A DNA stretch of 64,000 bases. It comes from Phalacrocorax aristotelis (lineage: Eukaryota; Chordata; Aves; Suliformes; Phalacrocoracidae). The position numbers and the translations under genes are program-made. The stretch covers positions 78,653,157 through 78,717,156 of the forward strand of contig NC_134311.1 in the NCBI RefSeq assembly GCF_949628215.1. The letters run 5' to 3'. Every line of letters starts with the position of its first letter. Positions within the stretch are counted from its first letter, which is position 1. The notes under the pieces were generated by a model. That model was not told the DNA's origin and searched no databases. It worked only from the letters and a program-made list of their open reading frames with translations. This document shows positions 22,890-33,809 of the stretch, piece by piece.

Positions 22890-25602
22890 CTGTAGGACAG
22901 AAAAACAGAAGAGCAACTTTGAAAATTTTCTTCTGCACACCACAGAGTGACAGAACTTCTTGTTATCTTGGGAGGCTACTTTTTAAGGAGGAAAATCTAT
23001 CAAAATCTTTTTTAAAACATTTTTAAAAACTAAAAAATTTTAAAAACCACATTGAGTTTTCTTATGCGAAGATCAGGATTAGTAGAAGGAGACAGGATCA
23101 AAGCCTAGGACACTAAAAATCAGGAAGCAACAGCATAAATATTTTTATATGGCCCATTATAACTTTGACTCAAACAATCCTTTCTCCAAATGAAACAAAA
23201 CCACCTCAAAGTCAGTTTCCACACTCAGCTTTGCCACGATTTAGAAGAAAATGTATCAGTTTTTACTCTGGGGTGGGCAAGACAGGTAAGATTTGTTACC
23301 TCCTCTTTATCATCACCTATGAAAGGGACTTTTGGTGTGCTTTATAGCGAAAAATTACTACTAACTTAAAAAAAAGACTTTTTTTTTTTCTCCCATCCTT
23401 TGTGGTGCATAAGCCTGGCTTGCCTTTAAGAATCACAGGAATTACATTTCCCTCACCAGGTACTTCACATAAAATTGAATTTAGCCAAGGTGAAGCTAAC
23501 TGCATGCTTTGATTGATCACCAAGCTTCCCCCCAGCTCCCAAACTCCAAGGAAAGACAAGATGCAGCAGGAGCGGTGCCACAAGCCAGAGTCAGGGAATG
23601 TTTCACGCTTTATCAAACCCTCCTATGCAGAGTCCGCACGTGAAGGAAGGGCGGGTTGGAAATGACGAGCAGAAATAGCAGCTATCTGGTAAAAAAGTCA
23701 AAGCGCCGCGATTATTTTCTTAAAGCAGAGAAGCAAAACTTTACGGACAAGAACGTTTAAACAAAAGATCATCACCTTACCTCTCATAACGGTCCGTACA
23801 GATCGGATAAGGTTCGTTAGCTGTGCCTTAATTCCTGGTTCCTCTCCAAATCCTCCAATCCCTTGATCACTTCCCCAGCCAACTGCGTCATATAAAAACA
23901 TGTCAGGAAAGACACCCACAACCACGCGACAAACGCTATCAGCGATATTACCGAGCGACCAGCCTCGAATATCTTTACGTTCATCACCACCTACAAACTA
24001 CAAACCAATCCACTTTATTTCAAGATCAGATTTTAAAACAAGATAAAGAAACTATTCAACCTTTTAATGAATGCATCCATAATGACAGATCAACGTTTCT
24101 GCAAAGGAAACCTGGACCTTTATAACATGCTACTATCCCCTGCGTGCCAGGGGAACAAATCAGTTTATGTGGACTTCAAAAAAAAAACCACCCGCAGGAA
24201 TAAACCCAAACAAACTAGATCTGTTCACTGTCCTTTACCAGGAGATAAAAAAGCAAATAAGTGTTGGGTATGAAGCGATGCTTCAGCACTGAGAAACCAG
24301 CTGCAGGATAGGAAGCTTTCAGTGCAGATTCCAAATCCGGATGATTTTTTTTTAACCACTTCTGAAAAAAAAAAAAGGATTTGGAAACTTTGGAGGGCCA
24401 CAGAAGTACTGCAGGTTTACAGAGCCCTTCAAGGGAGAAAACCCCTTCCCTGCCCACTGTGGGGAGGCAAAGAGCATGGTCCCAGCGACAGGAGCAGGAA
24501 TTTTCGAGTCCTGACCCCCTGGGGGACAAGCAGAGTGGAGAAGGGAGCAGCTGGAAGTACGGGAAGCCGCACTGTGCAACTTGCGAGTTCCTTTTCTCCA
24601 GAAACAACTTCCGAGGGATTTTTTGCCTCTTTTTTGTCACCCTCGCTCTGCTGGCACCGGGCTGGGGGCGGTTGGTGACTCCTCTCCCAGTCCGGTGAGC
24701 CTGGAGTTACTCCCAGGCCTCCTGGGGCCAACAAGTGGCTTGACCCACCCTGTTAGCCCTCACACCTCCCTTTTCCTCGAGCTGCTGCTCGTCAGGAAAG
24801 CAAAAGAAAACCCCAAACCCAAACCGAGAGGGTCCCTCGCAGTGAATCCTCCCAGAGACCAGGAGGAAGGGATAACTATCCGCACCCCTGCCAAAATTCC
24901 AGGCTCAGTCTGGCTTGGAGAAGGTGGGACTTTCTGGATCAGGAAACTGGGAAACCTTGGATGTCGATTATTTTTCAGGGGCTTTGTAGATCTTTGCGTC
25001 GGTGGATTTTGGTTTTTGTGGTGGCTTTTCTGTGTTTTGCTTTCTTTTAAAGGAGGAGGACGCCCAACCTCGGGGATCTTTCTTCAGCACCGCCGAAGCC
25101 TGCAAAGGCTGGGAAGGAAGCGCTCTCTCGTCGAAAAAAGGCACAAGATGAAAGACACCACCTCACGCCATCGCCACACCCTGACAGGCGGCGCAAACGG
25201 GGATGAACCAGTGGAAAGGGACAAAAAGAGGGAATTATGGAAAAAAAAAGGGACAAAGCAATGGCAGGAGGGACATCAGCCGCACCTCAGGCCCCAGAAC
25301 CCCGAGGCGGCTCCCGGCAGGGGATGTTCGGGGCGAGGCGGCGGGAGGGCTGCAGCACCGGGCCCCCGGAGGCCCGGCGGGTCAGGAGGGAACTTCCTCC
25401 CTTTGCCAGGCCTCCATTCCTCCTCCTCTTCCTCCTCCCTCGGCCGGGCCGGGCCGGGCCGGGGCGGCGGGCCCGCTCCCCCCCACTCCCCGTCTCTCGG
25501 TGTTGGCTCACCGTGGCGGAGGAAGCGCTCCTCATGCAGCACAGCCACGGCGTTGACGATGAGGAGGGCAGCCTGCAGCAGCGAGTAGAGACTGAAGGCC
25601 AT
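22834..25602 (-). CDS. IER3IP1: IER3IP1, complete coding sequence
   Basis: Immediate early response 3-interacting protein 1, the vertebrate Yos1 homologue, a small ER/Golgi membrane protein needed for ER-to-Golgi transport; human loss of function causes microcephaly with epilepsy and neonatal diabetes. Coding exons are 25512-25602, 23781-23882 and 22834-22889: 249 bases, 82 residues plus stop, the family length. An N-terminal membrane helix ([17 protein letters not shown]) and a C-terminal one ([17 protein letters not shown]) flank a conserved loop ([18 protein letters not shown]). All phases close. The promoter is a CpG island. Confidence 0.97.
23781..23882 (-). CDS. IER3IP1: IER3IP1 exon 2 (conserved loop)
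   Basis: The acceptor is TATGACGCAG and the donor is AGAG/GTAAGGTG. It encodes [20 protein letters not shown] and [13 protein letters not shown], near-identical to mammalian IER3IP1. Confidence 0.97.
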
Positions 25603-25804
25603 GGCGCGGTACGCCGCTGGGGCGGGACCCGCCGCCGGAGAGGGACGTGGCGGGGCGGGACCGGAGGCGTGGTCTGGGCGGGGGGAGGGCGGGACGGGGG
25701 CGAGGCCTCTGCCTCCTCTTTTCCCGGCACGGCCGCCGGGTCCTCGCTGAGGGCGCGCAACCCCAGGCATGCGCAGAGCCCGCCCTCGCCCGTGGGCAGC
25801 CTTG
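25270..25804 (-). promoter_or_regulatory. IER3IP1: CpG island promoter of IER3IP1
   Basis: GC-rich, CpG-dense sequence spans the first exon and its upstream flank, with several GGGGCGGGA-type GC boxes between 25619 and 25680 just upstream of the ATG. The transcription start is probably near 25640-25700; no TATA box was noticed. Confidence 0.8.
25512..25602 (-). CDS. IER3IP1: IER3IP1 exon 1 (start codon, first membrane helix)
   Basis: ATG at 25602-25600 begins [10 protein letters not shown]. Thirty codons end at HEERFLRH plus one base; the donor is CCACG/GTGAGCC. Confidence 0.97.
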
Positions 25805-26967
25805 CGCGCCGCTTGACATCTACCGGGACGATAGCAAAGCCTGTGACACTGTCTCCCACAGCACCCTCCCAGAGCAGCTGGCGGCTCATGCCTTTGATGG
25901 GTGGACTCTGCTGGGTAAAGTCTGGCTGGATGGCCGAGCCCCGAGAGTTGTGGTGAACGGAGCCAAATCCAGTCGGCGGCTGGTCACAGGTGGAGCTCCC
26001 CAGGGCTCAGTGTTGGGGCCAGTCCTGTTTAATATCTTTATCAATGATCTGGATGAGGGGATCGAGCGCGCCCTCAGGGAGTTTGTAGGAGACACCAAGT
26101 TGGGCAGTACTGTGATCTGCTCGAGGGCAGGAAGGCTCTGCAGAGGGACCTGGACAGGCTGGATCGATGCGCTGAGGCCAATTGTGTGAGGTTCAACAAG
26201 GCCAAGTGCCGGGTCCTGCCCTTGGGTCACACCAACCCCAGGCAACGCCCCAGGCCTGGGGCAGAGGGGCTGGGAAGTGCCCGGCGGAGAAGGCCCTGGG
26301 GGTGCTGGCTGACAGCCGGCTGGGCATGAGCCAGCAGTGCCCAGGTGGCCAAGGAGGCCACCAGCCCCCGGGCTTGTGTCAGCCCTGGTGTGGCCAGCAG
26401 GAGCCGGGCAGGGATGGGGCCCCTGTGCTCGGCCCTGGGGAGGCCCCACCTCAAATGCTGGGCTCAGGTTTGGGCCCCTCGGGACAAGAAGGCCCTTGAG
26501 GGGCTGGAGCGTGTCCAGAGAAGGGCGGCGGAGCTGAGGCAGGGTCTGGAGCACAAGTGTGCTGGGGGGCAGCTGAGGGAGCTGGGGGGGTTTAGCCTGG
26601 AGAAGAGGGGGCTGAGGGGAGCCCTTCTCGCTCTCTGCAGCTGCCTGAGAGGGGCTGGAGTGAGGGGGGGGCTGGTCTCTGCTCCCAAGTCACCAGGGAC
26701 AGGACGAGAGGGAACGGCCTCAAGCTGCGCCAGGGGAGGTTTAGGTTGGAGATGAGGGGAAATGTCTTCCCTGCCAGAGCGGTCAGGCCCTGGCACAGGC
26801 TGCCCAGAGAGGTGGGGGAGTCACCGTCCCTGGGGGGGTTCAAACACTGTGCAGACGTGGCCCCTGGGGACATGGTTTAGGAGGTCTGGGGGGTGTTGGG
26901 TTGGGGGTTAGTCTTGATGGTCCTAGACGTCTTTTCCAACCTTAATGATTCTATGAGTCTATGATTC
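25805..26967 (+). repeat. CR1 LINE, 5'-truncated, with decayed RT fragment
   Basis: The copy starts inside the reverse transcriptase coding region and reaches the CR1 3' terminus (TTAATGATTCTATGAGTCTA). A readable plus-frame fragment includes [20 protein letters not shown] and [11 protein letters not shown]. The catalytic-box region reads FVGDTKLGS where CR1 has FADDTKLGS, so it would be inactive. The frame is not a full ORF2. Its 5' edge abuts the IER3IP1 CpG island. Confidence 0.95.
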
Positions 26968-27300
26968 AAATCTATGCAAATATACATTCTTTTATATTTA
27001 ATTTTATGGAAAATATCTGGGTTTTTCCCCTTGCCCCCTGTATTTTTTCAGTACATGTTGATTTATGTTTTCTTTCTAGCAGGAAATCAGCTCAGAGCCC
27101 AATTGTTGTTTATCCAAAACATAATGACTGCACAAGTCAAGATTCTTAGCAGAGTCTAAAAGAAAACAATTATATTGGATTGATCGGGGCTTCTGGGTAC
27201 TTCTTCACTCAAATAACAAAAATAATAATAACTGGAGCTCAGGGATACTACACAGTTATCGATGCATAAATATATATTTTTTTCCCCTTCACTTGCGGTC

Positions 27301-27436
27301 CGATTGGCTGAAGGGGGTGATTTGCATAATCGCTCTGATTTTATTTTTCAGCAGTCGTACAATACGCAACCCCCTTAACTCTGTATGGTCGATAGCTTTT
27401 ATTACTCAATGAGGGTACAACGATTTGCATAATCAC
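27301..27436. promoter_or_regulatory. Candidate enhancer: two identical octamer sites with inverted CCAAT
   Basis: The 13-mer GATTTGCATAATC occurs at 27319-27331 and again at 27422-27434, same strand, 103 bases apart. It contains the POU octamer ATTTGCAT run into TAAT. An inverted CCAAT box (GATTGGCTG) is at 27302-27310. Motif density is seen directly; enhancer function is inferred. Confidence 0.4.
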
Positions 27437-28529
27437 TGTGCTTTGAGTGTTATTAGACACATTCGCTGTGATAGAAATGATAACTCTGTGCTTAATGCAG
27501 TGGGCTGGCAAGACCCCACCCCGATTCCTTGCCCTGCCATGGACTTCTGATACGATCTGGGCAAATTATTCACAGTTTATTGATATTAGATCTCCACATT
27601 TCAGCTCAGGGTTAAGATCCACTCACCAGCAAGCCTGAGATGATCTGGTACTTCAGCAGCGAATCGAGCATCGGGACTGGCTGATGGACAGACGCTCAGG
27701 CACCACACTAATTAGCCACGAAGAAACCCACACCTCAGCTGCTTCTCGTCTTTGGCTTTCCTTTCCCAAACACTTGCTTCAGTACAGTCGATGACATGGT
27801 ATTATGCATCTAAATTAAATTATATTATGTTTTAACAGCTGGAAGTATGGGAAAGCACTCCATCATTACAGCCATAGCATATTTTGTTACTAACCGGTCC
27901 CCAGAATTAGAAATCTTACATAAAGGAGGTAGAACAGAGAACAAAAATCAAACACATTTATCAGAGTTTTGTCATCTGGTCAAAAGTATTTTTCATTCCA
28001 GTCTCAAAAAGAAATACAGTCTCAATTCTGGGAAGTGAGTGAACCTTCTATTGGAATTCCAGTGAGATCAGTATTATTTAAGAATATACTGAAGTGTTTT
28101 ATTATATCATTTTTCATTATTAATTAATTTGATTAATTAATAGTATATATTATTTCTGAAAGCTCAAAGTATTTCCAAATGTCGGCTCTGATTCTGCAAA
28201 CGTGTACGATTAACTTCCTGTATGTCAGCAGTTAGTGGCAGTACTCGAGGGTACTGGCACATGCCAACAAACACTTGCAAGCTCAGGAATTCCAACATAA
28301 CTTCTTTATTTCTCATCTAGATTTTTTAATTCACTATAACTACAAGCCTCCTAAAAACTAGCAGTTTAACATTTTAAAATGGAGCCATTTCTAGTTACCC
28401 AGGGACCCCCAATGTTTATAAAAAAGCTTTTTTAAATCATTCAAACCATCTTGTTCTGCATGTCTATAAATAATAAATAGGCTGTCATGATTTTTACTAA
28501 ACTACACACACACAGAGAAAGTCAATATG

Positions 28530-28720
28530 GGGCCGAAAAGATTTAATCCCAAAGGTCATTACTATTTTTTAAGAAGTTGCGAGTGCTCGCATATAATGGT
28601 CTCACAAATGGAATTGCCTTTTGTTCTCAGACATAACTTAGGGCATTATGGCCATCGTTCTATAATTAAATACAGATAAATATGAGGGGTCACAAATAGG
28701 CATGTCTTATGACCACCATC
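28530..28720. promoter_or_regulatory. Candidate conserved regulatory block
   Basis: TTTAATCCCAAAGGTCATTA joins a TAATCC bicoid-type site to an AGGTCA nuclear-receptor half-site. Further AT-rich homeodomain-like sites follow. It looks like a developmental enhancer, but only alignment to other birds could show constraint. Confidence 0.25.
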
Positions 28721-31514
28721 ATCAGGTAGCATTTCCTGGGCTACCTCCTTACGGTATCCAGCCTATAAATAAATACTAACCTCAGTTCAGTGCTAATGTT
28801 AAGAATTATGGCACTGAAAAAAAAAGTGAGGTTTTTAAAATAAGTATACAAGTTATGGCTTAGTATTTTTACCCATAATTAAGATGTATTTCCAAAGAGC
28901 AGCTGCTACCACGCATACATAAACTTGACGTTATTTTCCCCTTCGTAAAATCCATCATGGCAACTTAACAACCACATGAGTCTTGTCTCTGAATCATCGT
29001 GTTACGTGGTTGAAGGGAAAACCAGGCAAAGTTGCTTGCATTAGAAGGAAAGCATTTTTTCATGTCTTCATTAAGGTGTTATGTTTCAGTGCAGTAAATT
29101 CCTGTGGTGTCATCTGAGAGCGCAGTCAATCACCATAAAGGAGAGTTTTAAACCACCTTACAGATGTCGAAGGATTAGACTTCAGGCTGGTGAAGTATTG
29201 TGAAGACCTTGGTATTTTTTATTCTCTCGGTTTATTGGTCAATGTCAGACAGAGCATTGCTCCTTGGGTCTAACTATCCTCTGTGGTTAACAAGACTGCA
29301 GCTTGTTGTGCCAAGTTTGCAGAATTACAGTAGTTTATTCCTGGTGAGCAAATACCAGGTCAAAGGAAGGCTTCTCACGACTTCAGTCCCTACATCCTTT
29401 GCCTCACTTGCCACCATCCTCTGAGTTTATTTCCTGGCATAGCTTTGACAATTTCCTCCTTTAGATATTTCCCCGTGGCCCTGGTAATACCTCGTGAGCT
29501 GAAGATGATCAAACTTTAAATAGACCCCGTCAGAGTCCAGAAGGAAGCTCGCTACATCGTGGTTTTACCTTAATGGGGCTCTGAACGGACGCAAACTGTC
29601 ACGCTATACGGAACGGGGTATTGAATCAAGGAGCTGAGTCCTTACACCTGCCTACCACATGCCCGCCTCTGCCATGAGTGACCGCAGTAACTGGAAAATT
29701 CTGCATATGTGAAAAATCTACGTTCTGTGGCTCAGTTATGTGCTGCAAATAAATCCCATAGCTACATTCCACAGTTAAACTAAAGCCTTTGTCATCTTTT
29801 AGCCATCACACCTATTGCACTGTCAAACTGCTGCAAAGGTTAACGACGCATCCTACAGGTGTAACACATCCCTGGTAAGCACAAATCAAATATTTAACTG
29901 ATTTAATTTCCAGTTTGTTTTAACACCAAAGCTGGGAATGCAATACGGTTTTGTACTTTTGAGAGAATTAGTATCTAGTTCTTACCCTTCAGCAGCTACA
30001 TACAGAAAAGATCTTTGTCTTATCCGTGACTCCAAATGTGCAGCGCAGTATCATCTCTGCCCTTGGTTATTTGGAAAGTGCATAGCCATCCCCTTCAAGA
30101 ACATCGCCTGCCAGCTTTCCTAAGAATTGTATCTTGAGAGGACATTAATATGGCTCCATTCACAAAAGGCGACTGAAGAACAAAGGAAAAACAAGTAACA
30201 AAATTCTGAATTTACACCAAAATTTATTGATGCCGTTTCCTAAGTTTATCGTGCTTGGCTCCGTAGCCGTAACAGCCTTTAAATATAATTTGTTCACTGC
30301 CTGCATGCACATGTGCGCTGCTGTTCATCTCGTCGTTATCAATAGTACAGTATTATGTTATGTTACATTATATTGTACCGCGATTGTCGGCATCTTCACC
30401 CAGTCACCGTTTGCGTTGCGTTTGTGCTGGAATACACCAGTCCAGAACCAAAGCCCGTTACGCTCAGTACCATATCGGTATTTTTCAGAGATGAAGGTGG
30501 AGGGATTTTCTAGTCCATGCCTCAGCTGGAAAACAGCGGATATCAAAAGCAGGCCAACACAGGGAACAGGGCAGCAAGAAAACAAATAGACTTTGTCGGA
30601 GAACTGGAAGTCTGTGCTTAGCCCTGCCTTACTGCTGACAGGCAGGCAGGATTTGCAGGCGTTGAGGCAGCAGCGGGTCTTAAGGACGGATTTACAGGGG
30701 GATGAGGAAACAGCGCCATGAATTTTGACAAGGGGGGGTTGGATTTTGTCTCTGTGCGGTGAGCAGCATGAAGAAAAGAGCAGGGATATTACGGAGAGCA
30801 AGGAGAAGGGGAGCCTGAGGCGGGTGTTATGGGCTGTGGACAGGCAGGAGCAGCTTACTGAGTAGAGGTACGGAAAGAGGGAGACCGACACGGCACAAGC
30901 TGTTATGGGCAAGGGGTTGGTGTTTGCCACCACGGACAGGCAAGCATGTGTTTCCATTGGACCATGGAAAATGGCATCAGTAGCAATGTTTTGAATGGGA
31001 ATATGGCTAATGTCAGAGGAGGAAGCACCCTGCTGCAGACAAGCCTCCGCCAGGGATGGCCAGTGTCTCCCCGCAGCTTCAGAATCAGGTCTGCTTTCCA
31101 TCTCTGCTAATAGAAAAGTTACTCAGACTCCCCTTTTGGTACAAATACAGAGGTGCTGTAATGATAACCGAAGTCTGACTGCCTTTGTAGCACAGCACAT
31201 GGATTTTCACTCAAGTCTCTGAAATGCCTAACACCTGCATGGATCTGTGCGGGACAGCCTCATCTTTCTGTGCCTGCCCTAACCCAGTTTTGATAAGTGT
31301 CACATACGGGAGCTTACATGAGCATGTTGGTGTCACAGCATGTCCTGCTGGAGCCAGACTGTCCATAAACAGCTTCCCCAGGGAACAGCTGGCCTCATCC
31401 AAGCCTGGAAAAGGAGGAAATTCACAGGCTGTAGCCTCCCTGTTCATACGTTTGGTGGCCCTTAGGTCTCCTGTTCGAAAATATAAGCCCTGAGAGCATC
31501 ACTTCCACTATATA

Positions 31515-31775
31515 ATAATAGAATCATTAAGGTTGGAAAAGACCTCTGGGATCATCAAGTCCAACCCCCAACCCAACACCCCCAGGCCTCCTAAACCATG
31601 GCCCCAGGGCCACGTCTACACATCCTTTGAACCCCCCCAGGGACGGTGACTCCCCCACCTCTCTGGGCAGCCTGTGCCAGGGCCTGACCCCTCTGGCAGG
31701 GAAGGCGTTTCCCCTCATCTCCAACCTAAACCTCCCCTGACGCAGCTTGAGGCCGTTTCCTCTTGTCCTAAGGCT
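31515..31775 (-). repeat. CR1 LINE 3' fragment
   Basis: Read on the minus strand it ends in the CR1 tail; the plus strand shows ATAGAATCATTAAGGTTGGA followed by AAGTCCAACCCCCAACCC and the usual 3' UTR sequence. Only the last 260 bases or so are present. Confidence 0.93.
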
Positions 31776-32807
31776 GGCTAAGGCACAGTCATTGATGTCG
31801 GCCGCCCTTCCAACCTGTTGGCAACTCTGAAGTGCCCTAATGATCCTGCAGATAACTTTCAGTGCTCTGCGACATGTGAGAACAAAGGAGGAATGGATCA
31901 TGCCAGACCCCTTCTGGAGGAACAACCATTGGTCAAAGGGCTTTTCTCCTGCTTTCTTCAGCTTTCCATCTACTTGTATGGGAAACATGCAAGAGGTAGG
32001 CCAAGAAAGTTGGTAATGGAAAATTATATACCCCACAGCTCTTGCTGGGTTCCTAGCAGTGAGCAAAGGGCATGAAGTTGGACTAGGCTGGCCAGACCCA
32101 GGGAGCTCACCCATCCCTCTCCGTGCCAGGTCTCAGACTAACCTGTCCTCTCTAACTGTCACCTGAACGGGGACAACAGCCAGGCTTGTTCCTTAGCAAG
32201 CTGGTGTCATGCCAGCGGCAGAGGTCATCAGTGCTGGGAAAGTTGCAGCACTCGGTTTAAAGATTAATAGATGGTATCGTCCTTCGGGCTGTAAAAGTGG
32301 GCAGATTAAAAAAACCATCACAAAGCTGGTGACTTAAGAAACTGCAAACCATCCAGTAACATTAGCGTAGCCAAGGAGATGTACAGCTACTAGGAAACCA
32401 TCTGCAAAAGGTTAGGTCTTGGCATAACATGTGGTATTCATGTGTGAGTCAGAGGGACTGGGAAATCTTTGTAAAAATTACCAGAAATCCCCCCCTGTGT
32501 TTTTTTCCCATGACTCACCCCACAGGAAGAGATAATAGGGAAAGATGTATGTCTCTACAGTAAATTTTTAACACAACACATGACAGAGATAAGGTACATA
32601 TATCTATGCTTTTTCTCCACTTCCATAAAAAATTTCCATTTTCCTGCATTTTCTAATACTGGTGTGGTACAAGTTCATAGACCGAAGCCATGGTGGAGAA
32701 GAGGACATGGGGAATGTCAGTCCGTCAGCTCGCCAGCATACACCCCCGAGTCCTTCATCCACTCCTCTCTCTGGGAGAAAGCTGCAGCTGGAAGAAGCTG
32801 TGGGCCA

Positions 32808-33060
32808 TCACTGCTCTGGGGCTGAATCGGGGGGTGTTACTGAGACAGCAAAGGAGAACGGTAACTCAGAACTGGAAATCGTCTCTTCAGAGACGGCAAA
32901 CTCTGGGGATACATCTCCCTTGTCAGATACATAACTTAGACACACCGGGCCAGCCAAATCCACAGTTGAAATCTTATCGGAGCTATTGTTAGTCACTGTA
33001 ATGTTTTCCACCACCACAGGTATGCTGAGATCTTTGGAGGAATAATTCGATGTGCAGCGC
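32808..33060 (-). CDS. Cytoplasmic tail exon of the unidentified protein
   Basis: Open from the acceptor at 33061-33062 to TGA at 32810-32808. Candidate signalling tyrosines are in SNYSS and LSYVSDK. The composition is protein-like and no repeat was recognised in it. Confidence 0.45.
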
Positions 33061-33809
33061 CTGGCACAGCAGAAATGGAGCAAAAGAAGTCGTGAGATGA
33101 TTTAATTAATTACAGAGGTGACCTTTTCCTGTCCCCTTAATTTTTTTGTCGTTTAGCATAAAACACATCTTATGACCCTGTCACCCTCCTCCATTTGGCC
33201 AGTTGCATTCCAAGTAAAGCTAAACAAAATTTTTCTTTGAAAAGATTTCTCAAAACATTATCGTTTACTTTCTCATCATAGAAATAAACACGTCAAGGAA
33301 TGTCCCTTTTCTTGTGACTTCAGGTTGTTCATGAAAAAAATGAAAATGTTGGCAGTACTGAGAAATTAGGAGCTTGGGTCTCTTAATTTTCCTCAACAAT
33401 TTTACAATACATTATATATATATATAAAATCTGGGGAGGGGGAGAAGAATTTGGACCAGATATAAAACAAAACCAGATCTCACTGCCCTACACTGGTATT
33501 ACCCAAGCACCCACCCTAGCAATTCGCCAGCCACTGTTGATGCACCCTGCTGCAGGCTGATGGAGAAAGAGCCTGGGAGGACCCCAAGAAGCACAGGCGC
33601 TTGGCAGGCTCTTCCCATGGGCTCCCTGATCACACTTGCCTCCTGCAGGAATTCATCACTGCACGCATTTCCTTGGCAACCCCAGGTCCTCTCCTACTGC
33701 CCTAACACTCACCTCCAGAGAACAGTTACTGCTACGCTGATGGCAGCCAACAGCAAGAGGCTTCCACTGAGAGACACCATGACAATCTCATAAGTAGACG
33801 GTGATAAAC
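32808..33809 (-). CDS. Unidentified membrane protein, last two coding exons
   Basis: Exons 33713-33809 and 32808-33060 have strong splice sites (donor TGGAG/GTGAGTG; acceptor TGCTGTGCCAG) and join in phase through an Arg codon. The first encodes a short stalk and one membrane helix (YEIVMVSLSGSLLLLAAISV, then AVTVLW). The second encodes a cytoplasmic tail of about 80 residues starting RCTSNYSSKDLSIPVVVEN, rich in Ser, Val and acid residues and ending TPPDSAPEQ. No death domain, Box1 or ITIM was seen. The layout suits the end of a type I receptor. Ectodomain exons, expected at higher coordinates, were not securely found. I do not recognise the family. Confidence 0.45.
33713..33809 (-). CDS. 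Transmembrane exon of the unidentified protein
   Basis: The acceptor is GTTTCTTCAAG and the donor is TGGAG/GTGAGTG. Two bases, then 31 codons, then two bases. The frame gives LSPSTYEIVM then a run of about 22 hydrophobic residues to VLW, followed by RR in the next exon, a typical stop-transfer. Confidence 0.45.

Larger units (their letters stand above)
26968..31514. other. IER3IP1 upstream intergenic DNA
   Basis: No spliced gene was recognised. It holds an octamer-site pair (27.30-27.44 kb), a homeobox/nuclear-receptor-like motif cluster (28.53-28.72 kb) and a CpG-dense AT-leaning patch (30.23-30.48 kb). A 247-codon minus-strand open frame ends at 30358 but has no recognisable family and no clear splice context. 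Confidence 0.4.

Noticed and set aside
24581-25889. Open frames of 200-335 codons over the IER3IP1 promoter
   Set aside because: GC-rich low-complexity translation (Gly, Arg, Pro, Ser runs) overlapping the true IER3IP1 first exon; treated as composition artefact.
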